In this document: piece after piece, positions 1 through 8,141 of the stretch | Layout: each line of letters begins with the position of its first letter | Position numbering within the stretch: position 1 is the stretch's first letter | Origin: an uncultured Sutterella sp. | GTDB taxonomy: Bacteria > Pseudomonadota > Gammaproteobacteria > Burkholderiales > Burkholderiaceae_F | Assembly (NCBI GenBank): GCA_900544345.1 | Contig: UQUR01000004.1 | Location: forward strand, 1-64,000 | Direction: 5' to 3' | Length of the DNA stretch: 64,000 bases | Made by a program: the position numbers and the translations under genes | The notes under the pieces: model-generated | Seen by the model: only the letters and a program-made list of their open reading frames with translations | Told to the model about the DNA's origin: nothing | Databases searched by the model: none

Positions 1-2
1 TT

Positions 3-962
3 GACGGAGTACTCGCCGATCGGATTCTTGGAACGCTTAATCCGCACACGACTGTCATGGTAGTGTCCAGTAAAAGTTTTTCAACACGAGAAACCATGCT
101 CAATGCCGAGCTCGTTAATCGTTGGTATCAGCAAGCGGGTATTGAAGGCAAGGCGATGCGAGGCCAACATATTTTTGTTGTGAGCGCAAAAGATAGTGCT
201 TGTGAAGAGATGAACTTGCCCGAGCAGAATCGTTACCCGATTTGGTCTTGGGTGGGCGGCCGATTTTCAGTGTGGGGTGCTATAGGGTTACCACTTGTTA
301 TAGCACTGGGTTCTGAGGTGTTTAAGGCTTTTCTAAAGGGGGCGAACGCTATGGATCGCCACATGCTTGAAGCCAAAGAAGAGGTGAATCTTCCTTTGAC
401 CCTAGCGCTATTGTCGTACTGGAATTCCACTCATCTTCAGATGGGCTCGCACTGCCTTTTGCCTTACGATGAAAGACTTCGACTGGTCGTTGCGTGGCTA
501 CAGCAATTGGAAATGGAGAGTTTGGGTAAAAGTATGAAAGTCGACGGCTCTGTGGCCGTTACCCGTACGGGTTTGCCTGTGTGGGGTGGTTTTGGGAATG
601 AAGCACAACATTCTTTTTATCAATGGCTTCGAGACGGCAGTGGCCGCACCAGTATTGACTTAGTTTGGTGCGAAAAACCGGGACATGATCACGCCCACCA
701 TCATTTAGTGCTCAATGCCAATGCGCAAGCTCAGGCTCAAGCATTGGTAACGAGGCAAACTGCCTCGGAGGAATTTTTTAACGCCGTTACCACTATCCGA
801 ATCCGAGAACTAACCGCAGAAACGCTTGGAGCTTTTATGGCGATGTATGAGCATAAAACCACAATGCTTGCTGCCCTTTACGGATTAAATGCCTTTGATC
901 AGCCGGCAGTGGAATACGGCAAGCGTTTATGCCGCGAACTTGAATCTCAATTGGCCCAATAG
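3..962 (+). CDS. pgi: Glucose-6-phosphate isomerase, C-terminal part (5' end outside window)
   Basis: Interconverts glucose 6-phosphate and fructose 6-phosphate in the cytosol. The reading frame is open from base 3, with family-like residues (LNPHTT) before the first ATG at 57, so the gene begins upstream; about 320 residues are visible against roughly 500-550 for a full enzyme. Diagnostic stretches are WSWVGGRFSVWGAIG, the GNEAQHSFYQ motif and the C-terminal FDQPAVEYGKRL with the conserved active-site lysine. The region before the C-terminal helices is shorter than in E. coli and carries a His/Ala/Gln-rich segment. It is followed after 17 bp by waaC on the same strand and may be cotranscribed with it. 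Confidence 0.95.
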   Translation, partial: DGVLADRILGTLNPHTTVMVVSSKSFSTRETMLNAELVNRWYQQAGIEGKAMRGQHIFVVSAKDSACEEMNLPEQNRYPIWSWVGGRFSVWGAIGLPLVIALGSEVFKAFLKGANAMDRHMLEAKEEVNLPLTLALLSYWNSTHLQMGSHCLLPYDERLRLVVAWLQQLEMESLGKSMKVDGSVAVTRTGLPVWGGFGNEAQHSFYQWLRDGSGRTSIDLVWCEKPGHDHAHHHLVLNANAQAQAQALVTRQTASEEFFNAVTTIRIRELTAETLGAFMAMYEHKTTMLAALYGLNAFDQPAVEYGKRLCRELESQLAQ

Positions 963-979
963 CGTTTGAAGGAAGTGCA

Positions 980-1942
980 ATGAGGCGAGCTTTAATTGTG
1001 AAAACGACCTCTATGGGTGATGTGATACACGCATTGCCCGCTGTGGCGGACTTAGCTCGTGCTCAGCCTGATTTGAGTATTGATTGGGTTGTAGAAAAAA
1101 GTTTTTCTGACATCCCACGTTTAAGCCGCTACGTTGATCAGGTTCATGAAGTTGCTGTTCGACAGTGGCGGAAAAATGTTTTTAGTCGGCAAACATGGGA
1201 AGAGGTTGGGCGCACTCGAGCGGCTTTGCAAAATGCGCATTATGAGCGTGTTGTCGACCTTCAAGGTCTTTTAAAGAGCGCTGTAATTGGCAAGTGGGCG
1301 AAGTCTTTTTTGTTGGGTTATGACAAAGACAGTATCAAAGAGTCTTGGGCCAGCCGTTTTTATGACCGTACCTTTGCAGTCTCTAGAAATCTCAATGCGG
1401 TCACGCGCTGCAGAATGCTGATGGCTTTTGCTTTTGACTACGACTATCAGCAATATCCTTTGGATTTTGGCTTATCGGTTGTTGATAAATTGTCTGATAA
1501 GCAGCCCTATGCGGTTTTTTTGCCCAACACTAGCCGTGAAACTAAATTATGGTCAGAGGCTAAATGGATTCGCTTGGCCCAAGAGACCCAACGCGCAGGG
1601 TTTGATGTTCATCTTTTATGGGGAACACCGACAGAAGAAGAGCGAGTCAAGCGAATAGCCTCTCAGGCCGGGAGTTTTTGTTGTGTGATGCCGCGTATGT
1701 CGATTCAAGATTGTGCACTCGAAATGCAAAGGTCAGCCTTTGTGGTCGGAGTCGATACGGGGTTAACTCACCTGGCAGCGGCAACGGCTAAGCCCACTGT
1801 CGGTCTTTTTTTAGACTACCCTATTGAACTAGTAGGGCTGACTGGAGTACAGGTGCAAAGTCTGGGCGGCGTTGGTGCGGATCCATCTGTCGACGAAGTA
1901 CAATCCGCATTAAAGCAATTGGGTATAAAGAGTCAAGCCTAA
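980..1942 (+). CDS. waaC: Lipopolysaccharide heptosyltransferase I (WaaC)
   Basis: Adds the first L-glycero-D-manno-heptose to Kdo2-lipid A on the cytoplasmic face of the inner membrane. The 320-residue GT-B protein has the family N-terminus with KTTSMGDVIHALPA, in which Asp14 matches the catalytic aspartate, and the ADP-heptose-binding GVDTGLTHLAAA stretch near residues 255-266. The start ATG lies behind a GGAAG ribosome-binding site. Its TAA stop shares one base with the start of waaA (TAATG), which suggests translational coupling of consecutive steps in LPS inner-core synthesis. Confidence 0.93.
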   Translation: MRRALIVKTTSMGDVIHALPAVADLARAQPDLSIDWVVEKSFSDIPRLSRYVDQVHEVAVRQWRKNVFSRQTWEEVGRTRAALQNAHYERVVDLQGLLKSAVIGKWAKSFLLGYDKDSIKESWASRFYDRTFAVSRNLNAVTRCRMLMAFAFDYDYQQYPLDFGLSVVDKLSDKQPYAVFLPNTSRETKLWSEAKWIRLAQETQRAGFDVHLLWGTPTEEERVKRIASQAGSFCCVMPRMSIQDCALEMQRSAFVVGVDTGLTHLAAATAKPTVGLFLDYPIELVGLTGVQVQSLGGVGADPSVDEVQSALKQLGIKSQA

Positions 1943-3222
1943 TGAATATTTCTCCGAGAAGTTACCGATACTTAGTGCCGGCATTATTGCCGTTAGCGGC
2001 GCTTTATCTTTTGTGGCGAGCCAGAAAACAGCCTTCATACTTAAAAAATTGGGGTGAACGTTTTGCCTGGTCAGATTTTCCTCGACCGAGAGAGGCTCGT
2101 CCGGTCATTTGGATTCACGCTGTCAGTGTGGGTGAAACCAATGCGACTCGCCCTTTAGTTCAGGAGATTCTCAAACGCTGGCCCCAATGCGATATCTTAT
2201 TGACACATATGACGCCTACTGGGCGCGAGGCCGGGCAAAGGATCGTGCAGTTAGCGCCCGATCGCATTCGGCAATGTTTTTTGCCCTATGATGCGGTGTA
2301 TGCAGTTAGAAAATTTTTAAGACAAACTCAACCGATTTTGGGCCTTTTAATGGAGACTGAGGTTTGGCCGACAGTGCTTGAAGAAGCACACTCTCTAGGT
2401 ATTCCGATGGTGCTAGTGAATGGTCGTTTGTCTGAAAAATCTTTTAAACAAGCTATGCGTGTGCCCGAGTTAATGAAAAAGGCGATGAGCCGTTTTGTTG
2501 CCGTCTGTGCGCAGGCCGATAATGACGCAAAACGATTTTTAAAGTTAGGCACCGTCGAACCCGTTCTCACGGGGTCACTTAAATTTGATATTCAGGCGCC
2601 GAAGACAGCTCTGACAAAGGCGGCTGAATGGAAAAAAGCACTGCTTCATCCTGTCGTTTTATTTGCCAGTACACGTGACGGGGAGGAAGCGCTTATCGTT
2701 GAGGCGTTAAAAAAATCGTTACGTCCAGATGTGACCTATTTGCTTGTTCCTCGTCATCCGCAGCGATTTGAAGAAGTGGAGTCTCTACTAAAAGACTCCG
2801 CGATTACCTATCAAAAGCGCTCTGAATTAAAAAATCCTGCTGACATTAAGAGTTCAACTCGGGTGATTTTGGGTGACTCAATGGGTGAGATGTTTTTTTA
2901 TTGCGCTCTTGCTGATGTTGCTTTGATGGGGGGAAGCTTCAAACCCTTCGGTTGCCAAAATGTGATTGAACCGGCCAGCGTTGGTGTGCCCGTCATAGTT
3001 GGACCAAGCACTTTTAATTTCTCTATGGTTGTAGAAAAGGGTATGCAAATGGGGGCGATTACACAGGTCGATAATGTGGAGTTAGCCATTGATTTAGCCC
3101 ATGAGTGGTTGGAAAGTGCTCAGAGACTTCAGGAACTGAAACAAAAAGCCCTGACTTTTTCTCAGACTTACGTTGGTGCAACAGCACGCACAATGAAAGT
3201 GTTGGAGGGTATTGTCAAATGA
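1942..3222 (+). CDS. waaA: 3-deoxy-D-manno-octulosonic acid (Kdo) transferase
   Basis: Transfers Kdo from CMP-Kdo to lipid IVA in the inner membrane. The 426 residues begin with one membrane anchor (about 9-26) followed by the glycosyltransferase N-domain with HAVSVGETNATRP, where Glu65 corresponds to the catalytic base, and a C-domain ending with GGSFKPFGCQNVIEPASVGVPV, typical of the CMP-Kdo site. Coupled to waaC upstream. Its TGA stop overlaps the thiD start by four bases (ATGA). Whether it adds one or two Kdo residues cannot be read from the sequence. Confidence 0.94.
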   Translation: MNISPRSYRYLVPALLPLAALYLLWRARKQPSYLKNWGERFAWSDFPRPREARPVIWIHAVSVGETNATRPLVQEILKRWPQCDILLTHMTPTGREAGQRIVQLAPDRIRQCFLPYDAVYAVRKFLRQTQPILGLLMETEVWPTVLEEAHSLGIPMVLVNGRLSEKSFKQAMRVPELMKKAMSRFVAVCAQADNDAKRFLKLGTVEPVLTGSLKFDIQAPKTALTKAAEWKKALLHPVVLFASTRDGEEALIVEALKKSLRPDVTYLLVPRHPQRFEEVESLLKDSAITYQKRSELKNPADIKSSTRVILGDSMGEMFFYCALADVALMGGSFKPFGCQNVIEPASVGVPVIVGPSTFNFSMVVEKGMQMGAITQVDNVELAIDLAHEWLESAQRLQELKQKALTFSQTYVGATARTMKVLEGIVK

Positions 3223-4034
3223 AACAAATTCCTAATGTTGTGACGATTGCCGGGGTGGACCCTTCGGGCGGAGCTGGTGTATTGGCAGACATTAAAACCA
3301 TAGGAGCACTAGGAGGCTATGGATGCGGTGTAATCGCAGCGCTTACGGCACAAAACACCTGTGCCGTAACAGGTGTTTATCCGGTACCGGCTCATTTTGT
3401 GCGGGATCAGTTAAAGACGCTTTTTGAAGATGTTGAGATTGATGCTGTAAAGATCGGTATGTTGTCAGATGAAGCGGTGATTGATGAAGTCGCTGCGGCA
3501 CTGCAAAAGTATGCCCCTCGTTTTGTAGTTTTGGATCCGGTTATGGTCGCTAAAAGCGGAGACAGGCTTTTGCCTGAAAATTGTGTTCAGGCGCTTAAGC
3601 AAAAACTTCTGCCTTTGGCTACGGTGCTAACGCCTAATTTGCCGGAAGCGGCAGCACTTGTCGGAACTAAAGAAATTCAAGAGGCCGGTCAAATGCAGGC
3701 TTTGGCCGATAAGCTCTTACCCTTCATGAAAAAGGGAAGCTGGCTTTTATTAAAGGGCGGGCATTTAAAGGGGGCTGAAGTGCCCGATTGGCTCACTAAC
3801 GGTACTGAAACGCATGTTTTCAATGCAGCACGCATTGAAACAAAAAATACGCACGGCACGGGTTGTACGTTATCTTCTGCGATTGCAACGCTTTTACCTC
3901 AGTGTGATAGTGTGGCAGAAGCTGTAGAAAAGGCTAAGAAGTATCTTTGGGATGCTATTCAGTATTCGGGGGAGCTTGCTGTGGGACACGGTCATGGCCC
4001 CGTTCATCATTTTTATCGACAGTTTCATAATTAA
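3219..4034 (+). CDS. thiD: Hydroxymethylpyrimidine/phosphomethylpyrimidine kinase
   Basis: Phosphorylates HMP and HMP-P in thiamine pyrophosphate synthesis. I take the ATG at 3219 (MKQIPNVVTIAGVDPSGGAG), which overlaps the waaA stop, rather than an in-frame upstream start at 3105 lying entirely inside waaA. The 271-residue ribokinase-fold protein has the N-terminal GVDPSGGAG motif, VKIGMLSD, VLDPVMVAKSG and the anion-hole motif THGTGCTLSSAIA near the C-terminus. No other thiamine genes and no TPP riboswitch are seen around it. Its coupling to LPS genes is probably positional rather than functional. Confidence 0.93.
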   Translation: MKQIPNVVTIAGVDPSGGAGVLADIKTIGALGGYGCGVIAALTAQNTCAVTGVYPVPAHFVRDQLKTLFEDVEIDAVKIGMLSDEAVIDEVAAALQKYAPRFVVLDPVMVAKSGDRLLPENCVQALKQKLLPLATVLTPNLPEAAALVGTKEIQEAGQMQALADKLLPFMKKGSWLLLKGGHLKGAEVPDWLTNGTETHVFNAARIETKNTHGTGCTLSSAIATLLPQCDSVAEAVEKAKKYLWDAIQYSGELAVGHGHGPVHHFYRQFHN

Positions 4035-4084
4035 TTGATTTAAAAGGAAACTCTGAAATAATTTAAAAAATGTGAAAATTGGGG

Positions 4085-4113
4085 TTGCATTTCAGAAAAC
4101 GTGTCTGTATGAT
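4085..4113 (+). promoter_or_regulatory. Sigma70 promoter of tRNA-Met
   Basis: TTGCAT (4085-4090) and TATGAT (4108-4113) are separated by exactly 17 bp, which places the start of transcription a few bases before the tRNA at 4125. Confidence 0.7.
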
Positions 4114-4124
4114 TACACTTCTCT

Positions 4125-4201
4125 GGCGGGTTAGCTCAGTCGGTTAGAGCAGAGGAATCATAATCCTTGTGTCCGGGGTTCGAGTCCCTGACTCGCCACC
4201 A
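4125..4201 (+). tRNA. tRNA-Met (CAT), elongator type
   Basis: A 77-base cloverleaf with encoded CCA. The acceptor arm GGCGGGT pairs with ACTCGCC, the anticodon stem GAGGA/TCCTT encloses loop ATCATAA with anticodon CAT, and the T-arm carries GTTCGAGTC. The 1-72 pair is G-C, unlike initiator tRNA. The GGAATCATAATCC anticodon region resembles elongator tRNA-Met more than the lysidine-modified tRNA-Ile2, but a CAT anticodon alone cannot fully separate these. Confidence 0.92.
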
Positions 4202-4213
4202 GAATTCAAAAAG

Positions 4214-4241
4214 CCCAGGTGCTAAAACACCTGGGTTTTCT
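4214..4241 (+). terminator. Rho-independent terminator after tRNA-Met
   Basis: Perfect 8-bp stem CCCAGGTG/CACCTGGG with a 6-base loop, followed by TTTT. Confidence 0.8.
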
Positions 4242-4328
4242 CGTTTCAGGATGCCCGCAAACCACTGAATAACAAAATCACCAACTGTTGTTCAGTACAA
4301 TCTATGAGAGTTTTAGGAAGAAATTGAA

Positions 4329-5372
4329 ATGCCAAAGGTTCCTGTTATTCAAGACACTCAGTTGGGAAATATTGTTATTTATCATGATGAGAACGATAAA
4401 GTTCAAATACAAGCGCTTTTTCAAGATGAGACTCTTTGGCTAACTCAGAAGCTAATGGCCGAGCTTTTTGAATGTAGTTCGGATAACATAGGTGTGCATT
4501 TAAAAAATATTTTTGCAGAGAAAGAATTGGATGAAGAGGCAACTACCGAAGATTTCTCGGTAGTTCGTCAGGAAGGATCACGAACAGTTAGCCGGAAGGT
4601 GAAGCATTACAATCTGGATGCAATTATCGCAGTAGGATATAGAGTGAATAGCAAGCGTGCTACAGCCTTTCGTCAGTGGGCCACTCAGGTTTTACGCGAA
4701 TACATAGTTAAAGGTTTTGCTCTGGACGACGAACGTCTGAAAAATCCGGATTATTTTCTTGGAAAAGATTATTTTGACGAAATGCTTGAGCGGATTCGGG
4801 ATATCCGTTCAAGTGAACGCCGGTTTTACCAGAAAATCACCGATATTTATGCTCTGTGTTCCGTTGACTACGATAGAAACTCCGAGCTAACACGTCAATT
4901 TTTTGCCACGGTTCAAAACAAATTACACTGGGCAATTTCGAAACAAACAGCGGCAGAAATTATTTGCTCGCGGGCAAATCATGAGAAACCCAATATGGGT
5001 TTGATGACATGGAAACACGCACCAGACGGCAGAATCTATCAGTCTGATGTTCTTGTAGCTAAGAATTATTTAGACGAAACGGAGATGAGCAGACTTAACC
5101 GCATTGTCGGAATGTATCTTGATTATGCTGAAAATCAGGCACAAAAACGCATTGCAATGACAATGTCAGATTGGATTAAACGATTAGATGCCTTTCTTGA
5201 ATTTAACGAAGAAGAGATACTGACCGATCCGAGCGGGAAAGTCAGCAGAGCTTTGGCAAACGCTTTTGCTATTGGCGAATATCAGCTTTTTCGACAAGAT
5301 CAACTTAAAAATTATCGGTCAGACTTCGATCTTTATGTCCTGGAGAACAAAACAAAGAAGCTAAAAAGCTGA
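4329..5372 (+). CDS. RhuM-family protein (Virulence_RhuM type), accessory gene
   Basis: A 347-residue protein resembling the RhuM family named after a Salmonella SPI-3 gene; the molecular function of the family is not established. Visible features are the N-terminal region with LWLTQKLMAELFECSSDNIGVHL, which looks like a helix-turn-helix DNA-binding segment at about residues 38-58, the family-typical YNLDAIIAVGYRVNSKRATAFRQWAT near 98-122, and a mostly helical C-terminal half. There is no signal peptide or membrane segment. A good ribosome-binding site (AGGAAG) precedes the ATG. It stands alone directly downstream of tRNA-Met, a common site for acquired genes, but I see no integrase, tRNA-end repeat or toxin partner. 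Confidence 0.82.
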   Translation: MPKVPVIQDTQLGNIVIYHDENDKVQIQALFQDETLWLTQKLMAELFECSSDNIGVHLKNIFAEKELDEEATTEDFSVVRQEGSRTVSRKVKHYNLDAIIAVGYRVNSKRATAFRQWATQVLREYIVKGFALDDERLKNPDYFLGKDYFDEMLERIRDIRSSERRFYQKITDIYALCSVDYDRNSELTRQFFATVQNKLHWAISKQTAAEIICSRANHEKPNMGLMTWKHAPDGRIYQSDVLVAKNYLDETEMSRLNRIVGMYLDYAENQAQKRIAMTMSDWIKRLDAFLEFNEEEILTDPSGKVSRALANAFAIGEYQLFRQDQLKNYRSDFDLYVLENKTKKLKS

Positions 5373-5434
5373 AAAAACCATAACTTAGTTATTGCGAAAC
5401 TGAAGATGCAACTTTAGAAGTCCTCTTAAAGCCA

Positions 5435-5457
5435 GAGAGTTTCTATCAGAAACTCTC
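5435..5457. other. Inverted repeat between convergent genes
   Basis: Perfect 9-bp stem GAGAGTTTC/GAAACTCTC with a 5-base loop, lying between the ends of the RhuM gene (plus) and the acetyltransferase gene (minus). It has no T-run on either side, so it is at best a weak bidirectional terminator. Confidence 0.4.
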
Positions 5458-5477
5458 ACTCATTGATAACAATTGGG

Positions 5478-5921
5478 TCACGAAAGCCGCATATAAAGAA
5501 GTGGATAGGCGTTGCCCTGTTCATCCAAGTCGGTGCGCTTATAGGTTTTAAAACCCATATGTTCGTAAAAACCTACAGCCTGAGGATTTTGCTCATTTAC
5601 AGTGACCTCATTGGTTTGATCAGCCTCTACTGCATGCATCAGCAGTTTTTTGCCGATCTCTTTGCCTCTGCAGTTCGGTTCAACAAAAAGCATTTCAATT
5701 CGTTTATCAGCCGTACCGATGAATCCGAGTAAGGTACCTGTTTCATCTTTTGCGACTGTTAATGACGGGACATGACGAAAAGCATCGGGAACATAGAGTT
5801 TGATTTTGTTGATTTCAGCCTCTGACAAAAAGTCATGTGTTGCACGCACGCTTCTTTCCCAAAGTTCGGTCAGTGAAGAAATTAGGTCTTCAGAGCGATC
5901 GGTGATAACGGATAATTGCAT
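5478..5921 (-). CDS. GNAT-family N-acetyltransferase, YjaB-like
   Basis: A 147-residue protein whose whole length resembles E. coli YjaB: an early RSVRATHDFLSEAEI stretch, the acetyl-CoA-binding motif VEPNCRGKEIGKKLL (Q/RxxGxG/A type) around residues 80-94, and the C-terminal VNEQNPQAVGFYEHMGF typical of the family. YjaB binds acetyl-CoA, but its physiological acceptor is not settled, so no substrate is proposed here. The gene starts 25 bp after bioB on the same strand and is likely cotranscribed with it. No biotin role follows from that alone. Confidence 0.85.
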   Translation of the reverse strand: MQLSVITDRSEDLISSLTELWERSVRATHDFLSEAEINKIKLYVPDAFRHVPSLTVAKDETGTLLGFIGTADKRIEMLFVEPNCRGKEIGKKLLMHAVEADQTNEVTVNEQNPQAVGFYEHMGFKTYKRTDLDEQGNAYPLLYMRLS

Positions 5922-5946
5922 TGTTTTTTTCCAAAAAATGTGCGAT

Positions 5947-6927
5947 TTAATTTTCAGTTTGAGCTGATTCTAACGAGTAACCGCTTTGCCTCACAAGTAC
6001 TTTGTCTTGATTGACATTGGTTCCTTGAGTTGTGAGCATGTCCCCGGCAATCGCACTATTGATGCCGGCTCTTAAGGCCAAACGCGTAGTCTCTTCACAT
6101 AGTCGCCTTCTGCCTCCGGCAAAGCGAAGATAGGCTTTGGGGTTGGCAAATCGGAACATCGCAATCGTTCGAAGAATTTCTTCTTCTGAAATACGTTCGA
6201 TATTTTCCAGCGGTGTTCCGGGAATCGGCTCCAGAATGTTAATCGGAATTGAGGGAACGTCGAGCCTTCGAACCGCTATTGCTAATTGTGCTCTGGCTCT
6301 CCGACTCTCACCCATGCCGATGATGCCTCCGGAGCAAATCTCTAAGCCGGCACTTCTCGCAGCCAGAAGACTTTTCACCTTATCTTCAAAAGTATGAAAA
6401 GAGCACACCGACGGGAAAAAGCTCTCTGCGGCTTCCAAATTACAGTGACAACGAGTCACTCCGGCCTGCGCTAATTCGAGAAATTCTTTTTCTGTGAGTA
6501 GCCCCGCAGAAATGCAGATTTCGAGCGTCGTTTCTTTTTTCAGTTCTCTGACAATCCGGGCAGTTTCACGAACTTCTCTGGCAGAGAGTTTTCGGCCGCT
6601 TGTGACAAGCGAAAACCGCGAGGCTCCGGCTTGTTGTGCAGCTTTTGCACATTCAATAACGGTTGAACTATCCAGCAGGGGATAAATATCGCAATGAGCA
6701 CTGTAATGGCGAGACTGTGCACACCAGCGGCAATTCTCGGAACACTTGCCGCTTTTAGCATTAACAATCGCACAGAAATTAAAGACTCGACTGGCTTTCC
6801 GAACAGTAATCTCGTGGGCGGCTTCGATGAGTTCACTCAGAGGGTATTGGGCAATGCTTAAAAGAGTTTCTTCATCAAAGACCTCATCATTGAGCGCCCG
6901 AGATTTAAAAAAATCTAAGTTTTCCAC
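5947..6927 (-). CDS. bioB: Biotin synthase (radical SAM), anaerobe-type
   Basis: Inserts sulfur into dethiobiotin in the last step of biotin synthesis. The 326-residue protein has the radical-SAM cysteines C62, C66 and C69 (CSENCRWC). The start is taken as GTG at 6927; no in-frame ATG precedes it. Compared with E. coli BioB, the auxiliary-cluster positions Cys128 and Cys188 correspond to C138 and C198, but Cys97 is replaced by Ser106 (RFSLVTSGR). Extra cysteines occur at 160, 162 and 175. This resembles BioB of strict anaerobes, where a different auxiliary cluster has been described. No bioA, bioD or bioF is nearby, and no BirA-like dyad was found in the short space upstream. Confidence 0.93.
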   Translation of the reverse strand: MENLDFFKSRALNDEVFDEETLLSIAQYPLSELIEAAHEITVRKASRVFNFCAIVNAKSGKCSENCRWCAQSRHYSAHCDIYPLLDSSTVIECAKAAQQAGASRFSLVTSGRKLSAREVRETARIVRELKKETTLEICISAGLLTEKEFLELAQAGVTRCHCNLEAAESFFPSVCSFHTFEDKVKSLLAARSAGLEICSGGIIGMGESRRARAQLAIAVRRLDVPSIPINILEPIPGTPLENIERISEEEILRTIAMFRFANPKAYLRFAGGRRRLCEETTRLALRAGINSAIAGDMLTTQGTNVNQDKVLVRQSGYSLESAQTEN

Positions 6928-6982
6928 GTTATGGCCAATTTTTGTTAAAGGGGTATCGGTAGGGAGTCAATATTAGCAATTT

Positions 6983-7016
6983 AAAAAAGCCCCCGAAGGA
7001 AATACCCTCGGAGGCT
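6983..7016 (-). terminator. Rho-independent terminator of the first usp gene
   Basis: 12-bp stem with two G-T pairs (6988-6999 with 7005-7016), a 5-base loop and six T on the minus strand. It separates the usp gene from bioB, whose promoter must lie in the roughly 55 bp that follow. Confidence 0.85.
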
Positions 7017-7045
7017 CAATCTCATGTCGTCAGAAGAGATTAAAA

Positions 7046-7945
7046 CTACTTGCTTTCACCCGGAACGATGAAAATAGGCATTCTGCAGGATGCAACCATC
7101 GCGCGCGTGGAGCTGCCGAATACGAGCGAGCTGATACGGCCTTTGCCGTGAGAGCCCATCACGACCATGTTGAGGTTTTCATCGGCATATTTTGTTAGGG
7201 TCGTTTGCAGTGAACCGCGTAATTCAACGGCCTTCGCTTCGAGCCCTGCAGCCTTAAGTTGTGCTAATGGGGACTCAATTGCGCCCATGAATTCTTCTTT
7301 TTCGTATTTAGGCAGCAGCTTGTCGATTTCAAGTACGCCCTTATCGAGAAATTCTCTCGGAACCGTTTCTTCGGAAGCATGAACGTAGATCACTTCAAAG
7401 GTGGCATTCTTGCCGAAAATCCCTTTATTTTGAATGGCAAATTTTGTGCAGAGGTCTCCGAACCCTGAGCCGTCTACAGCGATGCCGATGCGCAGGTTTT
7501 CGTCTCTTGGCGTGTAGTGTTCACGGCAAACCAAGACCGGGCATGCAGCACGGGCAATCGTACCTAATGAAACAGAGCCCAAATAAAGGTTCTTTAAAGC
7601 ACTCAAACCGCGGGCGCCCATAACGATCAAATCCGCACCGATTTCGCGCGAATAATCAGCAATCACTTTGGCAGGGTGACCGATCTTGCTGGTCTTGATG
7701 ACATTTTCGGGCAACGTCGCGATATCTTCAGCCATGTCTTCAAAAACGGCCTTGATCTTGTCATCGTAGTACCAGGACTGAATATCGAAGTCACCTTCTT
7801 CGGTCGGGTGTTCAATGTAAGGTCTCTGAACATAGAGCAACTCAATCTGCGGTTTTTCAGATTCAAGCCATTCTTTTCTGCTGTTGACAAAACGAATCGC
7901 TTCGCGGCAGTCCGCACCACCATCAATAGGAATTAATACACGCAT
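7046..7945 (-). CDS. Universal stress protein, tandem UspA domains (copy 1)
   Basis: A 299-residue cytoplasmic protein with two UspA domains (about 1-145 and 155-299). Domain 1 holds the ATP-binding pattern GARG with downstream LGSVS, and domain 2 GSHGKG with FGSST, so both look nucleotide-binding. The ATG at 7945 (MRVLIPIDGG) follows a GGAG at good spacing; the longer frame to 7987 lacks one and adds a non-homologous N-terminus. The next gene upstream is a paralogue in the same orientation, with its own terminator between them. Such proteins act in stress survival; no specific trigger is visible. Confidence 0.9.
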   Translation of the reverse strand: MRVLIPIDGGADCREAIRFVNSRKEWLESEKPQIELLYVQRPYIEHPTEEGDFDIQSWYYDDKIKAVFEDMAEDIATLPENVIKTSKIGHPAKVIADYSREIGADLIVMGARGLSALKNLYLGSVSLGTIARAACPVLVCREHYTPRDENLRIGIAVDGSGFGDLCTKFAIQNKGIFGKNATFEVIYVHASEETVPREFLDKGVLEIDKLLPKYEKEEFMGAIESPLAQLKAAGLEAKAVELRGSLQTTLTKYADENLNMVVMGSHGKGRISSLVFGSSTRAMVASCRMPIFIVPGESK

Positions 7946-8084
7946 AGGATACTCCGTTTCTGAGTGATAAAAACCCTTTAAACTCAAATAGTTAATAAAC
8001 TTTATTGAGCTCTTTCTTCTTAATTTCAGTGTACGCTTATTCCGTAGAAACGATTAAGGGTTTACGCTAATCTTTGATTAAAGG

Positions 8085-8116
8085 CAAAAGAAAGCCCGGA
8101 TGAAGTTACCCGGGCT
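8085..8116 (-). terminator. Rho-independent terminator between the usp paralogues
   Basis: AGCCCGG/CCGGGCT stem (8093-8099 with 8110-8116), 10-base loop, then TTCTTTT on the minus strand. Confidence 0.8.
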
Positions 8117-8141
8117 GACTCTTAAGAGTTTTGAAGTTCTA

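Noticed and set aside
4125..4201. tRNA-Ile2 (lysidine-modified CAT) instead of tRNA-Met
   Set aside because: The anticodon arm and acceptor resemble elongator tRNA-Met of proteobacteria more closely; a small uncertainty remains.
5463..5732. 89-codon plus-strand frame over the acetyltransferase gene
   Set aside because: It lies antisense to a well-conserved GNAT protein and has no recognisable features.
6928..6982. BirA operator before bioB
   Set aside because: No inverted repeat with the TTGTAAAC-type half-sites could be found in the short region between the usp terminator and the start codon.
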